Assembly: GCA_030848545.1 (NCBI GenBank)
Contig: JAVDCA010000006.1
Location: forward strand, 213,035-277,034
Direction of reading: 5' to 3'
Length of the DNA: 64,000 nucleotides
Origin: Astrobacterium formosum
Lineage (GTDB): Bacteria; Pseudomonadota; Alphaproteobacteria; Rhizobiales; Xanthobacteraceae
In this document: positions 16,550-23,316 of the stretch, one piece after another
How positions within the stretch are numbered: position 1 is the stretch's first letter
Layout of the letters: every line of letters begins with the position of its first letter
Notes under the pieces: generated by a model
The model's database searches: none
Seen by the model: only the letters and a program-made list of their open reading frames with translations
What the model was told of the DNA's origin: nothing
Position numbers and translations under genes: made by a program

Positions 16550-17248
16550 ATGCCGAAAAGCACCAAGCCGCGCCGTCGCAAGAAAACGCTTCTTCGGGAC
16601 GAGTACCCGAACCGGATTGCCGAGCTGTCCGCGCTCCGCGGCCTCACCTATGCGGATATCGCCGAACGGGTCCGCCCGGCCGTGCACGAGAACACGATCG
16701 CGCGCCTCGCGGTCGGGCAGATCGCCCTTAACCAGGATTGGATGACGCGCTTGGCCCCGGTTCTATCGGTCACGCCGGCGGAGTTAATTGTTCCCCTACC
16801 GGCTACCGACATGAGGCGCGTCACAGTCATTTGCGCGCTTCAAGCCGGCATTTGGGGGAACACCGCCATGCTTGAAGAACAAGAACGTTTCGACGTCCTG
16901 ATACGGGACGTTCCAGAACTTCTCGGCCTTTCGCTCTATGCCGGGGAAGTCCGCGGACAGGGCATGAACCAGCGCTATCCGCCCGGCGCCGTGGTGGTGA
17001 TCAGCCGCCTCACCAACCGCCCGAACGAGATCGTGGAGAACAAGCGCTATCACGTCAGGGTCACCCGTGCCGACGGCATGATCGAGGAAAGCGTACGGCT
17101 TTTGGTCCGTCACGAAGACGGCCGCTATTTCCTCAAGCACGAGTCCTCCAGCCCGGAATTCCAGGAGTGGCTACCTCTAGATGGTCCTCCCGGGTTGACA
17201 GTCGAGCTCGTCGGCCGGGTTAGATACGCTGTGCATAGCGAGGATTGA
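16550..17248 (+). CDS. CI-like phage repressor, XRE HTH plus degenerate S24 domain
   Basis: The lysogeny repressor. From ATG 16550 (MPKSTKPRRRKK) it is 232 residues; ATG 16490 is in frame but adds an unlikely N-terminus. The HTH is ELSALRGLTYADIAERVRPA, residues 25-75. The C-terminal half has the S24/LexA-like fold with SLYAGEVRGQGMNQRYPPGA near residue 130. The catalytic serine of the usual G-D-S-M is glycine (GQGM), and the expected lysine region reads VRLLVRHEDG. Self-cleavage therefore looks lost. It faces the Cro-like gene across operator O1. Confidence 0.75.
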   Translation: MPKSTKPRRRKKTLLRDEYPNRIAELSALRGLTYADIAERVRPAVHENTIARLAVGQIALNQDWMTRLAPVLSVTPAELIVPLPATDMRRVTVICALQAGIWGNTAMLEEQERFDVLIRDVPELLGLSLYAGEVRGQGMNQRYPPGAVVVISRLTNRPNEIVENKRYHVRVTRADGMIEESVRLLVRHEDGRYFLKHESSSPEFQEWLPLDGPPGLTVELVGRVRYAVHSED

Positions 17249-17309
17249 ACCGCTTCCGAACCCTCAATATTCGGCGAGCGGGTCGGCGAACCACCGTTAT
17301 CCGCTAATC

Positions 17310-17342
17310 TTGCGAACCAAGTTTGTTTAGCGTAACGTGCTA
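17310..17342 (+). promoter_or_regulatory. rightward promoter with operator O2
   Basis: TTGCGA (17310-17315), 17-base spacer, TAACGT (17333-17338) forms a plausible promoter for the small genes and integrase unit to the right. The 15-bp operator TAGCGTAACGTGCTA (17328-17342) covers the -10 box and has one mismatch in its inner arms relative to O1. Repression by the CI-like or Cro-like protein is inferred. Confidence 0.55.
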
Positions 17343-17366
17343 TGCGTTCCACCTGATGAGGAACGC

Positions 17367-17600
17367 ATGGCCCTTCACATCGCGCCGACCCTCTGCCTCG
17401 ACGTCTACTCAACGCCGGCCGCCGGCCGCCGCGTTCTGATCGCCCGCAGCTTTAAGTTGCCGGACGATCCGCGCGCTTGGTTCGCCGCCATGACCGAGGT
17501 CGGCAACGGCTTCACGGTCGAGCTGCGCCTCCTCGGTGCCGACGACGGCGGCGGCCCCTTCGTCGCCTTCGACCACCGCAGCGCCGCGGGGCGGGCATGA
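17367..17600 (+). CDS. hypothetical phage protein
   Basis: A 77-residue protein; ATG 17367 has GAGGAA five bases upstream. It has FKLPDDPRAWFAAMTEVGNG and a beta-like VELRLLGADD. It is the first gene behind the operator-controlled rightward promoter. No family is recognised. Confidence 0.5.
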   Translation: MALHIAPTLCLDVYSTPAAGRRVLIARSFKLPDDPRAWFAAMTEVGNGFTVELRLLGADDGGGPFVAFDHRSAAGRA

Positions 17601-17620
17601 GAACGGCGACCGCCACACAC

Positions 17621-18088
17621 CTACCTAAAGCAAGCCGCGCGGACGCGATCGATCGCCGCCGCCGCGCCGTCCAAGCCAAAATCGAGGTCGACCACCTCGC
17701 CGTCGCCGATCACCCGTACAGCCGCCACTTTGCCGCGCTCCAGCGCCTCCCACACCTCGATCCGCTGCGCCACCTGAAAAGCGTCATTGCCGAGGTGGAA
17801 GGCCTGCAGATCAAAGACCCGGCCATCGTCGACCCGCAGCCGCAGCTTGATCGCATCGCCAGAGCGCAGCGCCGATCGCTGCAACCTGACGCCGATCGCC
17901 AAGCCCGGCATCTTGCCGATGCAACGGGCGGCCAACATGGCCCCACCTTGCGCGGTCGACGCCACCACTCGCGCCAGCCCATCGAACTTATCGACCGACC
18001 GGTGCACTTTCCAACGGCCGAACCGCTCCTCGGCCGCCGCACCGACGATGCTCGCCACGAGCACCGCCGCCACCATCACCCCCCGCAT
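17621..18088 (-). CDS. exported protein of unknown function, lysogenic-conversion (moron) candidate
   Basis: A 155-residue protein on the opposite strand to its neighbours. ATG 18088 has a good ribosome site (GGAGGG). Residues 1-19 are a signal peptide (MRGVMVAAVLVASIVGAAAEE). The mature part has a lone Cys (AARCIGKMPG) and a beta-rich series (GDAIKLRLRVDDGRVFDLQ, KVAAVRVIGDGEVVDLDFG). The pattern resembles small periplasmic proteins related to invasion-associated or DUF-type exported proteins of Hyphomicrobiales. Independent orientation between repressor and integrase is typical of a gene expressed in the lysogen. Confidence 0.65.
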   Translation of the reverse strand: MRGVMVAAVLVASIVGAAAEERFGRWKVHRSVDKFDGLARVVASTAQGGAMLAARCIGKMPGLAIGVRLQRSALRSGDAIKLRLRVDDGRVFDLQAFHLGNDAFQVAQRIEVWEALERGKVAAVRVIGDGEVVDLDFGLDGAAAAIDRVRAACFR

Positions 18089-18168
18089 GGCAAATCCCTC
18101 CGTGAAACATGGAGCGCCATTATTCCGCCGCGCACGGCCGCCGGCAAATCCGTTGATGGGGGCAAGTT

Positions 18169-18624
18169 GTGACCGCCACCGTCCACGACATGCCGGATCT
18201 CGTCGCCGCGATCGAGGACGCGGCCAGGACACACCACTATCTGCGCTATGCCGACCACGCCGACGGCAATACCCGCACGAAGGCCATTGCCGCCGCCAGC
18301 GCCGCCATGCGCCGCGCCGTCCGCTATGCCGAGCGCGCACCCGGCTATCGCGATGCCGTGATCTCGGCCGACGGCCTCCTCGTCATCCTGTGCGTCGCCC
18401 GCGAGACGGCCCGCGGCGGCAAAGGCGTCATCATCACCGCCGAAAGCCTCGTGGCGTCGCACCGCTACGCGTTCGCGACCACGCGCGCCGGGCTCGCCTT
18501 CCTGGACGATGCCCAGACCCACGGCCTCGGCGTCGCCGCCCATCGCCGCGGCCTCGTCGCGACGCCCGCCCTGGCCGGACAGGCCGACCTGTTCGCCCCC
18601 GTCCGTGCGGAGTGCCGGCCATGA
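18169..18624 (+). CDS. hypothetical phage protein
   Basis: A 151-residue protein starting at GTG 18169. It is helical and His/Ala-rich, with THHYLRYADHADGNTRTKAI and a central GVIITAESLVASHRYAF. It ends QADLFAPVRAECRP and overlaps the next small gene (ATGA). It belongs to the rightward lysogeny-side unit. Function unknown. Confidence 0.5.
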   Translation: MTATVHDMPDLVAAIEDAARTHHYLRYADHADGNTRTKAIAAASAAMRRAVRYAERAPGYRDAVISADGLLVILCVARETARGGKGVIITAESLVASHRYAFATTRAGLAFLDDAQTHGLGVAAHRRGLVATPALAGQADLFAPVRAECRP

Positions 18625-18779
18625 GCGAGCGCGCCCGCAGGATCGCCTTGACCATGATCGCGCTCGCCTGGATCGCGACCTCGTGCGCGCCGGCGATCGG
18701 CGTCCTCGCCGAGCGCGCCATGCACAGCCTGCCCAGGCCCACCACCGCCCCCGTAGCATTCCCCGCTAGGGTCCACTAA
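18621..18779 (+). CDS. 52-residue single-span membrane peptide
   Basis: ATG 18621 overlaps the upstream stop. Residues 7-30 are hydrophobic (IALTMIALAWIATSCAPAIG) with a Cys near the end of the segment that could be an exposed or lipidated residue, though no canonical lipobox is present. A Pro-rich tail follows. It sits one base before the excisionase-like gene. Confidence 0.4.
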   Translation: MSERARRIALTMIALAWIATSCAPAIGVLAERAMHSLPRPTTAPVAFPARVH

Positions 18780-18780
18780 C

Positions 18781-19212
18781 ATGGCCGAGGGCGACCTCCT
18801 CTTTACCGAGGTGTGCCGCTTCCTGCGGGTTGCCGAGCGCACGCTCGACAAGTGGCTCGCCGCCGACGCGCGCCGGCCCGTCGACGATCGGCGCTTTCAC
18901 TTTCACGCCTATCGGGGGCAGCGGCGGATATGGTCGAAGGCGGCGGCGACAAGCCTACAAGAGGCGATCGAGCGCGAAAGCCTGCCGGGCGGCGTCCTCG
19001 CCGGGGGGCGCACCTCGTCAAGCGCGCCGGCCATTGGTACGCGCACGGCACCATTTACGCCGGCCGACGTGCAATCCGCCTGCGACAAAGTCTTAAACTT
19101 CCCGTTGCGACCACGAGCGAGCGCGACGCCCAAATTGCCCTCGACGATCTCGTCTCGGAGATCAAAGCCGAAGCGAGCGGCGAGCGTCGGCGCGGCGACC
19201 CCGTCGCCATAG
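18781..19212 (+). CDS. excisionase-like HTH protein, overlapping the integrase frame
   Basis: Residues 1-70 look like a MerR/Xis-type HTH: LFTEVCRFLRVAERTLDKWL, then HAYRGQRRIWSK and LQEAIERES. The frame stays open to 19212 (143 residues), but after about 19010 its translation is Pro/Ser/Arg-rich and shadow-like, while the integrase frame becomes clearly coding. The switch coincides with a run of six G (19003-19008). A -1 slip there would join this protein to the integrase. So the true product may end near residue 75, be fused, or be broken. Confidence 0.55.
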   Translation: MAEGDLLFTEVCRFLRVAERTLDKWLAADARRPVDDRRFHFHAYRGQRRIWSKAAATSLQEAIERESLPGGVLAGGRTSSSAPAIGTRTAPFTPADVQSACDKVLNFPLRPRASATPKLPSTISSRRSKPKRAASVGAATPSP

Positions 19213-20231
19213 CGGCAACCGCCTATCTGTCCGTCAAGCGTGCCCGCCCGCTCGGCGCCTCGACGATCCGCATCGTGCGCGAGATCGTCGCCCGGTTCGG
19301 CCCGCGCCGCCTCAACGAGATCGACGCCACCGAATGGCGCCAATGGATCGACGGCCAGGACGGCGACGGCGGACGCATGGCCGGCAACAAAGCCGAGACG
19401 CGCGAGCGCTTCCTCTCCGGCGTGTTCGGCTTCCTCGCCTTTGCCAAGCGGTTCCATGGCCTCGACACCCTGCCCACGTTCGAGCGCAACAAGGCCGCGC
19501 GCAATCCCAACCGGCGCGCCCGGAGACGGATCGAGGACCTGCGGCCGGACCTGATCAGGACCCTGTTCGATTGTGCCCATATCTCGCTCCGCGCACAGCT
19601 CGCCGTCGAGTGGTCGACCGGCGCCCGCGTGTCCTCGATCCTCTACGGCGCCCGCGTGTGCGACTTGATCCTCGCGCGCGGACGCGAGCAGATCATTTTT
19701 CGCGGCACCAAGAACGGCCTCGACGTCACCGCCGCCTTGAACCCGACCGCCGCCGCGATCTTGCGCGACTACGTCAAATGGCGCGGCAAGCTTCACGAGC
19801 GCGAGGCGCCGTTGTTTCTCACCTTCCGGCGCAAGCCCTATGCGGACAACGGCAAGAGTGCCGGCGGCCAGAACAAGACGGCGTTTGCCGCCGCCAAGCG
19901 CCGCGCCCGCAAGGCGATCGTCGCCGCCGCAATCGAGGAGGCCCGCCGCTTGCGCGCGGCCGGGCGCCGCAAGGCCGCCGAGGCCCTCCTCGATCAGGCC
20001 AAGTCTGATGCCGACTTGATCGGCCGCGTCACCCAACATTGGTTCCGCCACCTCCTCGCCACCCGCCTGATGCGGGCCGATCCGCGCGCCGCCATGGAGC
20101 AAGGCGGATGGCTCGATATCCGCTCTGTCATCGGCTATTCGGCCGACATGCCGGAGCACCGCCGCCGCCTCGTCGCCGATCTCGACGACTTGCGCCCAGC
20201 CCACGAATACAAGCCCGGCAAGTCTTCGTGA
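18930..20231 (+). CDS. int: tyrosine-recombinase integrase
   Basis: Integrates and excises the prophage at tRNA-Thr. From ATG 18930 it is 433 residues. Catalytic residues seen: Arg in STGARVSSIL near residue 232, Lys in GTKNGLD, the HxxRH box HWFRHLLATRL near residue 370, and Tyr in SVIGYSADMPE near residue 403. The arm-binding N-terminus begins HLVKRAGHWYAHGTIYAG. The first 28 residues from ATG 18930 look non-coding, and no start codon lies nearer, so the real start is doubtful (see the excisionase entry). It lies 1.2 kb from attR, as expected. Confidence 0.85.
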   Translation: MVEGGGDKPTRGDRARKPAGRRPRRGAHLVKRAGHWYAHGTIYAGRRAIRLRQSLKLPVATTSERDAQIALDDLVSEIKAEASGERRRGDPVAIAATAYLSVKRARPLGASTIRIVREIVARFGPRRLNEIDATEWRQWIDGQDGDGGRMAGNKAETRERFLSGVFGFLAFAKRFHGLDTLPTFERNKAARNPNRRARRRIEDLRPDLIRTLFDCAHISLRAQLAVEWSTGARVSSILYGARVCDLILARGREQIIFRGTKNGLDVTAALNPTAAAILRDYVKWRGKLHEREAPLFLTFRRKPYADNGKSAGGQNKTAFAAAKRRARKAIVAAAIEEARRLRAAGRRKAAEALLDQAKSDADLIGRVTQHWFRHLLATRLMRADPRAAMEQGGWLDIRSVIGYSADMPEHRRRLVADLDDLRPAHEYKPGKSS

Positions 20232-20380
20232 GGCGCGAATACGCGCCAACGAGCTGCTCGAGGATCCGCCAGGCGCGCGGATAGACTTGGCGAATACAGA
20301 TTTGGCGGCGGCTTGCCGGCAAGAGGCGACGCCGGCAAGGCTATAAAGCAGACGACTATTCTGGTCACCACGGAGCGCCC
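20232..20380. repeat. inverted repeats between integrase and attR
   Basis: GGCGCG-AATA-CGCGCC directly follows the integrase stop and may form a hairpin. CTTGCCGGC (20312-20320) and GCCGGCAAG (20331-20339) form a second inverted repeat. Two similar motifs, CTTGGCGAAT and ATTTGGCGG, lie just before it. Such sites near att can be integrase/excisionase arm sites, but this is only a possibility. Confidence 0.3.
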
Positions 20381-20635
20381 ATGGCACGCCGACAGCCGGA
20401 CCGCAGCGACAGCCTGTTTCCGTCCGAGGCCGAGATCGCCCGTCGTCTCAGCCAGGACCCGATAGACTGGCGCGCCAAGGCCATCGTGCTGGAACGTTCC
20501 GGCCTCCCAAGGATCGACCCCCTCATGGGCGGGCGGTATTGGCCGGCGGTCAAGGCGTTCTTCGATCGCCTCTATGGGCTCCGTGACAGAGATGTATTCC
20601 AGCCCGACGGTGAAGAGAACCTGGACGCCCTTTGA
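20381..20635 (+). CDS. small winged-HTH-like phage protein
   Basis: An 84-residue protein with GGAG upstream. The sequence FPSEAEIARRLSQDPIDWRA followed by VLERSGLPRIDPLMGGRYWP matches a small family common beside integrases in alphaproteobacterial prophages, usually annotated as winged helix-turn-helix. It may help excision or site choice. The gene is complete and shows normal codon bias. Confidence 0.6.
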   Translation: MARRQPDRSDSLFPSEAEIARRLSQDPIDWRAKAIVLERSGLPRIDPLMGGRYWPAVKAFFDRLYGLRDRDVFQPDGEENLDAL

Positions 20636-20658
20636 AGCCGACGGAAGAGGTCACCACC

Positions 20659-20736
20659 ATGCCCCGCAAACGCCCCAGGAAGCCCACCCACGGGCCGGCG
20701 CGGACGGGTCCAACTTTGTCCGGACGATCGCCGTGA
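20659..20736 (+). CDS. 25-residue basic peptide, copy 1
   Basis: Sequence starts MPRKRPRKPTHGPARTG and has GAGG 9 bases upstream. Its start region is a nearly exact DNA duplicate of 21217-21244 (28 identical bases, CATGCCCCGCAAACG onward). After its stop the same frame reads a plausible 43-codon coding stretch to 20874 (ending RWMRSQDQRDLFG). It may therefore be the front of a gene broken by a nonsense codon. Confidence 0.4.
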   Translation: MPRKRPRKPTHGPARTGPTLSGRSP

Positions 20737-20871
20737 GCGAATCAGGCCCCTGCCTCCGGGCTTCGCGCCGGCGCACTCGCGCCCGGCCAGCCGGCCGCCG
20801 CCGCGATCATGCCGCCGTCGGCGCGTTGGATGCGTTCCCAGGACCAACGCGACCTGTTCGGATAACCCCGC

Positions 20872-21189
20872 ATGCGCGATGACGATCTTCCCTTCGCCGT
20901 CGAGGAATGGACGGACGACGAGAACGCCATCGCCGAGGTGCTGGCGCGGGCCACAAATGCCCTGATTGCCCGCGGCGCCTTCGAGGCCGCCGTGCGGCTG
21001 CGGCCCGCTCGGCGCATCCTTTTGCGCCACGGGTCATATGTGATTGCCCGCCACGTACCCGACCCCACCCCCAGCCTCACCCGGCCGACGCCGTTTCCTG
21101 GCACGGCCCGGGTGGTCAATCTGTTCAATCCCAGCCACAAATCTCCGCCGGCCTTCCGGCGCGACGACCCCGACCGCGACGGCGGCTAG
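20872..21189 (+). CDS. hypothetical phage protein
   Basis: A 105-residue protein starting MRDDDLPFAVEEWTDDENAI. The centre, VLARATNALIARGAFEAAVR, is helical, and RHGSYVIARH is a short strand. The ribosome site is weak. It begins at the end of the preceding residual frame and lies within 200 bases of attR. No family is recognised. Confidence 0.45.
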   Translation: MRDDDLPFAVEEWTDDENAIAEVLARATNALIARGAFEAAVRLRPARRILLRHGSYVIARHVPDPTPSLTRPTPFPGTARVVNLFNPSHKSPPAFRRDDPDRDGG

Positions 21190-21216
21190 CCCGACACCAC
21201 CCCAAAGGAAGGCGCC

Positions 21217-21300
21217 ATGCCCCGCAAACGCCCCAGGAAGCCCGCCCATGCGTCGACCCGGACGGGCGCGAAACGGGGCCGGGCATTGACACAGAACTGA
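21217..21300 (+). CDS. 27-residue basic peptide, copy 2
   Basis: Begins MPRKRPRKPAHASTRTGAKR, a paralogue of the peptide at 20659-20736, with a good ribosome site (AAGGAAGG). Arg/Lys/Pro-rich, possibly nucleic-acid binding. It is the last gene before attR. Confidence 0.4.
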   Translation: MPRKRPRKPAHASTRTGAKRGRALTQN

Positions 21301-21367
21301 CACAGCCCCTCGGCCGCAGGCGCCAGAAAGCCCCGTGGACCGGACATAACCACTCCCTTGATCCGCG

Positions 21368-21415
<48 letters not shown>

Positions 21416-21480
21416 GAAATCCTGATTTCCGTAGCTATTGGCCTAAAACATGATCGCCGGCCCACCCCGGCGTTTGTACT

Positions 21481-22386
21481 TCAGCACTCGCGCGCGAGTT
21501 CGCGCGCAACCTCATCCAATCGCTCCACCGCCGGCCCGAGGCTGGCCATGGGCTTCCGGCACAAGGGCGTGCGGATGACGCCGAGCCGGGCCAGGAGATA
21601 TTTGAGCGCCGGAAAGACACCGAGCTCGACCAGGAGATCGATCACCTGGTTGCATCGGGACTGCATCTCGAAGGCGCCGCGCACGTCGCCGGCCTCGAGG
21701 CGGCGGCGCATCTCGACCCAGCGGTGGCCCATGATGCCGTAGGTGCTGCCGATGCCGCCATTGGCGCCGGAGACAAGGCCCGCGAGCAGCATCTCGTCGA
21801 AGCCGTTGAGCAGCAAGAGGTCCGGATAGGCCCGGCGCAGCTGCTCCATCTGGTACATGTCGACCACGGTCTGCTTGACGCCGGCGACGCCGGGCAGGCT
21901 GAGCAGGCCCTTCAGGTCGGCGAGACTGAACTGGATGCCGGTCATCGCCGGGACATTGTAGATGATCAGCGGCAGGCCGCCGGCCGCCTGGACGATGGCC
22001 GAGTAATAGTCGCGCACGGCGGACACGGAATGGCGGAAATAGATCGGCGGGATCGCCGATACGGCGTGATAGCCACTCGCCGCACAGCAGCGGGCGAGCC
22101 GTTCGGCGTCGCGGGTCGCGATGGCGCCCACATGGCCGATGAGCGCGCCACGCCCGGCCGCCGCCTGTGCGACTTCGCGGAAGACCAGTTCGCGCTCCGT
22201 GACCGAAAGGAGAAGCGATTCGCCCGTCGATCCGCCCACATAGATGCCATCGAGCCCGTGCCCCAGCGCACGCTCGACGAGGCGCGCGAGGCAGGGTTTG
22301 GAAATCTCCCCGGCCTCGTCATAGGGGGTCATCAAAGCGGCGTGCAGGCCGGCGAGCCTGACCGGCCGAGGTGTCCGTGTGGTCAT
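21481..22386 (-). CDS. DapA-family aldolase, N-acetylneuraminate-lyase-like
   Basis: A 301-residue class I (Schiff-base) aldolase/lyase of the DHDPS/NAL superfamily. Seen: AALMTPYDEAGEI, GIYVGGSTGESLLLSVTER, IIYNVPAMTG with the catalytic Tyr, and AGVKQT with the Schiff-base Lys. GGSTGE and the length favour the sialate-lyase/KDG-like branch, but the substrate is a 2-keto acid that cannot be named from the sequence. ATG 22386 starts just after the SDR gene and is the last gene of the block A operon. Confidence 0.8.
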   Translation of the reverse strand: MTTRTPRPVRLAGLHAALMTPYDEAGEISKPCLARLVERALGHGLDGIYVGGSTGESLLLSVTERELVFREVAQAAAGRGALIGHVGAIATRDAERLARCCAASGYHAVSAIPPIYFRHSVSAVRDYYSAIVQAAGGLPLIIYNVPAMTGIQFSLADLKGLLSLPGVAGVKQTVVDMYQMEQLRRAYPDLLLLNGFDEMLLAGLVSGANGGIGSTYGIMGHRWVEMRRRLEAGDVRGAFEMQSRCNQVIDLLVELGVFPALKYLLARLGVIRTPLCRKPMASLGPAVERLDEVARELAREC

Positions 22387-22438
22387 GGTTTGCAGTCCGC
22401 TCCTTCCGCGGATGGCTTTCGGTTGATCGCGTAAAGGC

Positions 22439-23257
22439 TCACCATGCGGTGAAGCCACCGTCCACCACCAGGTTCGAGCCCGTCATGTAGGACGAGGCGT
22501 CGGACGCCAGGAAGTGGACCGGGCCGCTGAACTCGGCGATCTCGGCCTGGCGGCGCATGGGCACGCGCTCGAGGAACGCGTCGATGAACTCCTTGTCGAA
22601 GTTCGCCGTCTTGACACCCCCGAAGGTGATCAGATTGACGCGCACATTGCTCTCCGCCCAGTAGGTGCCGAGATAGCGCGTCAGGTTGAGGAGCGCCGCC
22701 TTCGACGCCGCGTAGGAGATCGCCTTCTTGAAGGGCTTGCCGTCGCGCTTTTCGCGATAGGCGTAGAGTGCCTGATTGGGCGACACCATGCCGTACATGG
22801 AGCCCACATTGATGATCGAGCCGCGCTTTTCCGCCGCCATGCGCGAGCCGACCACCTGGCAGCACAGCATGACGCCGGTCAGGTTGGTCTCGATGATCTC
22901 GTCCCAATACTGCTTCGGATAGACCTCGAACGGGCTGTTCTGGTCGGCCGAACCGGACGGCTTGGAATCGATGCCGGCATTGTTGACGAGCACGTGCGGC
23001 ACGCCCCAGTCGGCGATGAGCGCCGCGGTCGCCGTTTCCAGCGCGTCCTTGTCGGCGACGCTCGCCACATAGACCTTGATGCGGTCGGTCAGGCCTGGAA
23101 ATTTCCTTGCGAGGTCGTCGGCGCCGAACGGCCGGCGGCTGTAGATCGCCACCTTGGCGCCCGCCCGTGCGAGCGAGGTGGAGAACTGGGTGCCGAGCTG
23201 ACCCAGACCGCCGGTGACGATGCAGACGCGATCCTTGACGCCGAACATGTCGCCCAT
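22439..23257 (-). CDS. short-chain dehydrogenase/reductase
   Basis: A 272-residue SDR. The cofactor loop TGGLGQLG lies near residue 16, NNAG near 95, catalytic Ser in INVGSMYG and YAASK near 178, and the C-terminal YMTGSNLVVDGGFTAW. It is likely an NAD(P)-dependent sugar or hydroxyacid oxidoreductase. Ribosome site AAGGA. It lies between the TTT transporter and the aldolase, so it probably oxidises the imported substrate before cleavage. Confidence 0.88.
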   Translation of the reverse strand: MGDMFGVKDRVCIVTGGLGQLGTQFSTSLARAGAKVAIYSRRPFGADDLARKFPGLTDRIKVYVASVADKDALETATAALIADWGVPHVLVNNAGIDSKPSGSADQNSPFEVYPKQYWDEIIETNLTGVMLCCQVVGSRMAAEKRGSIINVGSMYGMVSPNQALYAYREKRDGKPFKKAISYAASKAALLNLTRYLGTYWAESNVRVNLITFGGVKTANFDKEFIDAFLERVPMRRQAEIAEFSGPVHFLASDASSYMTGSNLVVDGGFTAW

Positions 23258-23316
23258 CCGGAATTCCTTCGTGGTTTGTGGCCGCAGATCGGACCGCGAC
23301 GCCGAGAGCTGATCAC

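Noticed and set aside
17597..18172. + strand frame starting MRTATATHLPKASRAD
   Set aside because: It overlaps the stop of the upstream gene but runs antisense through the whole exported-protein gene, which has a signal peptide and strong ribosome site. Its translation is His/Arg-rich.
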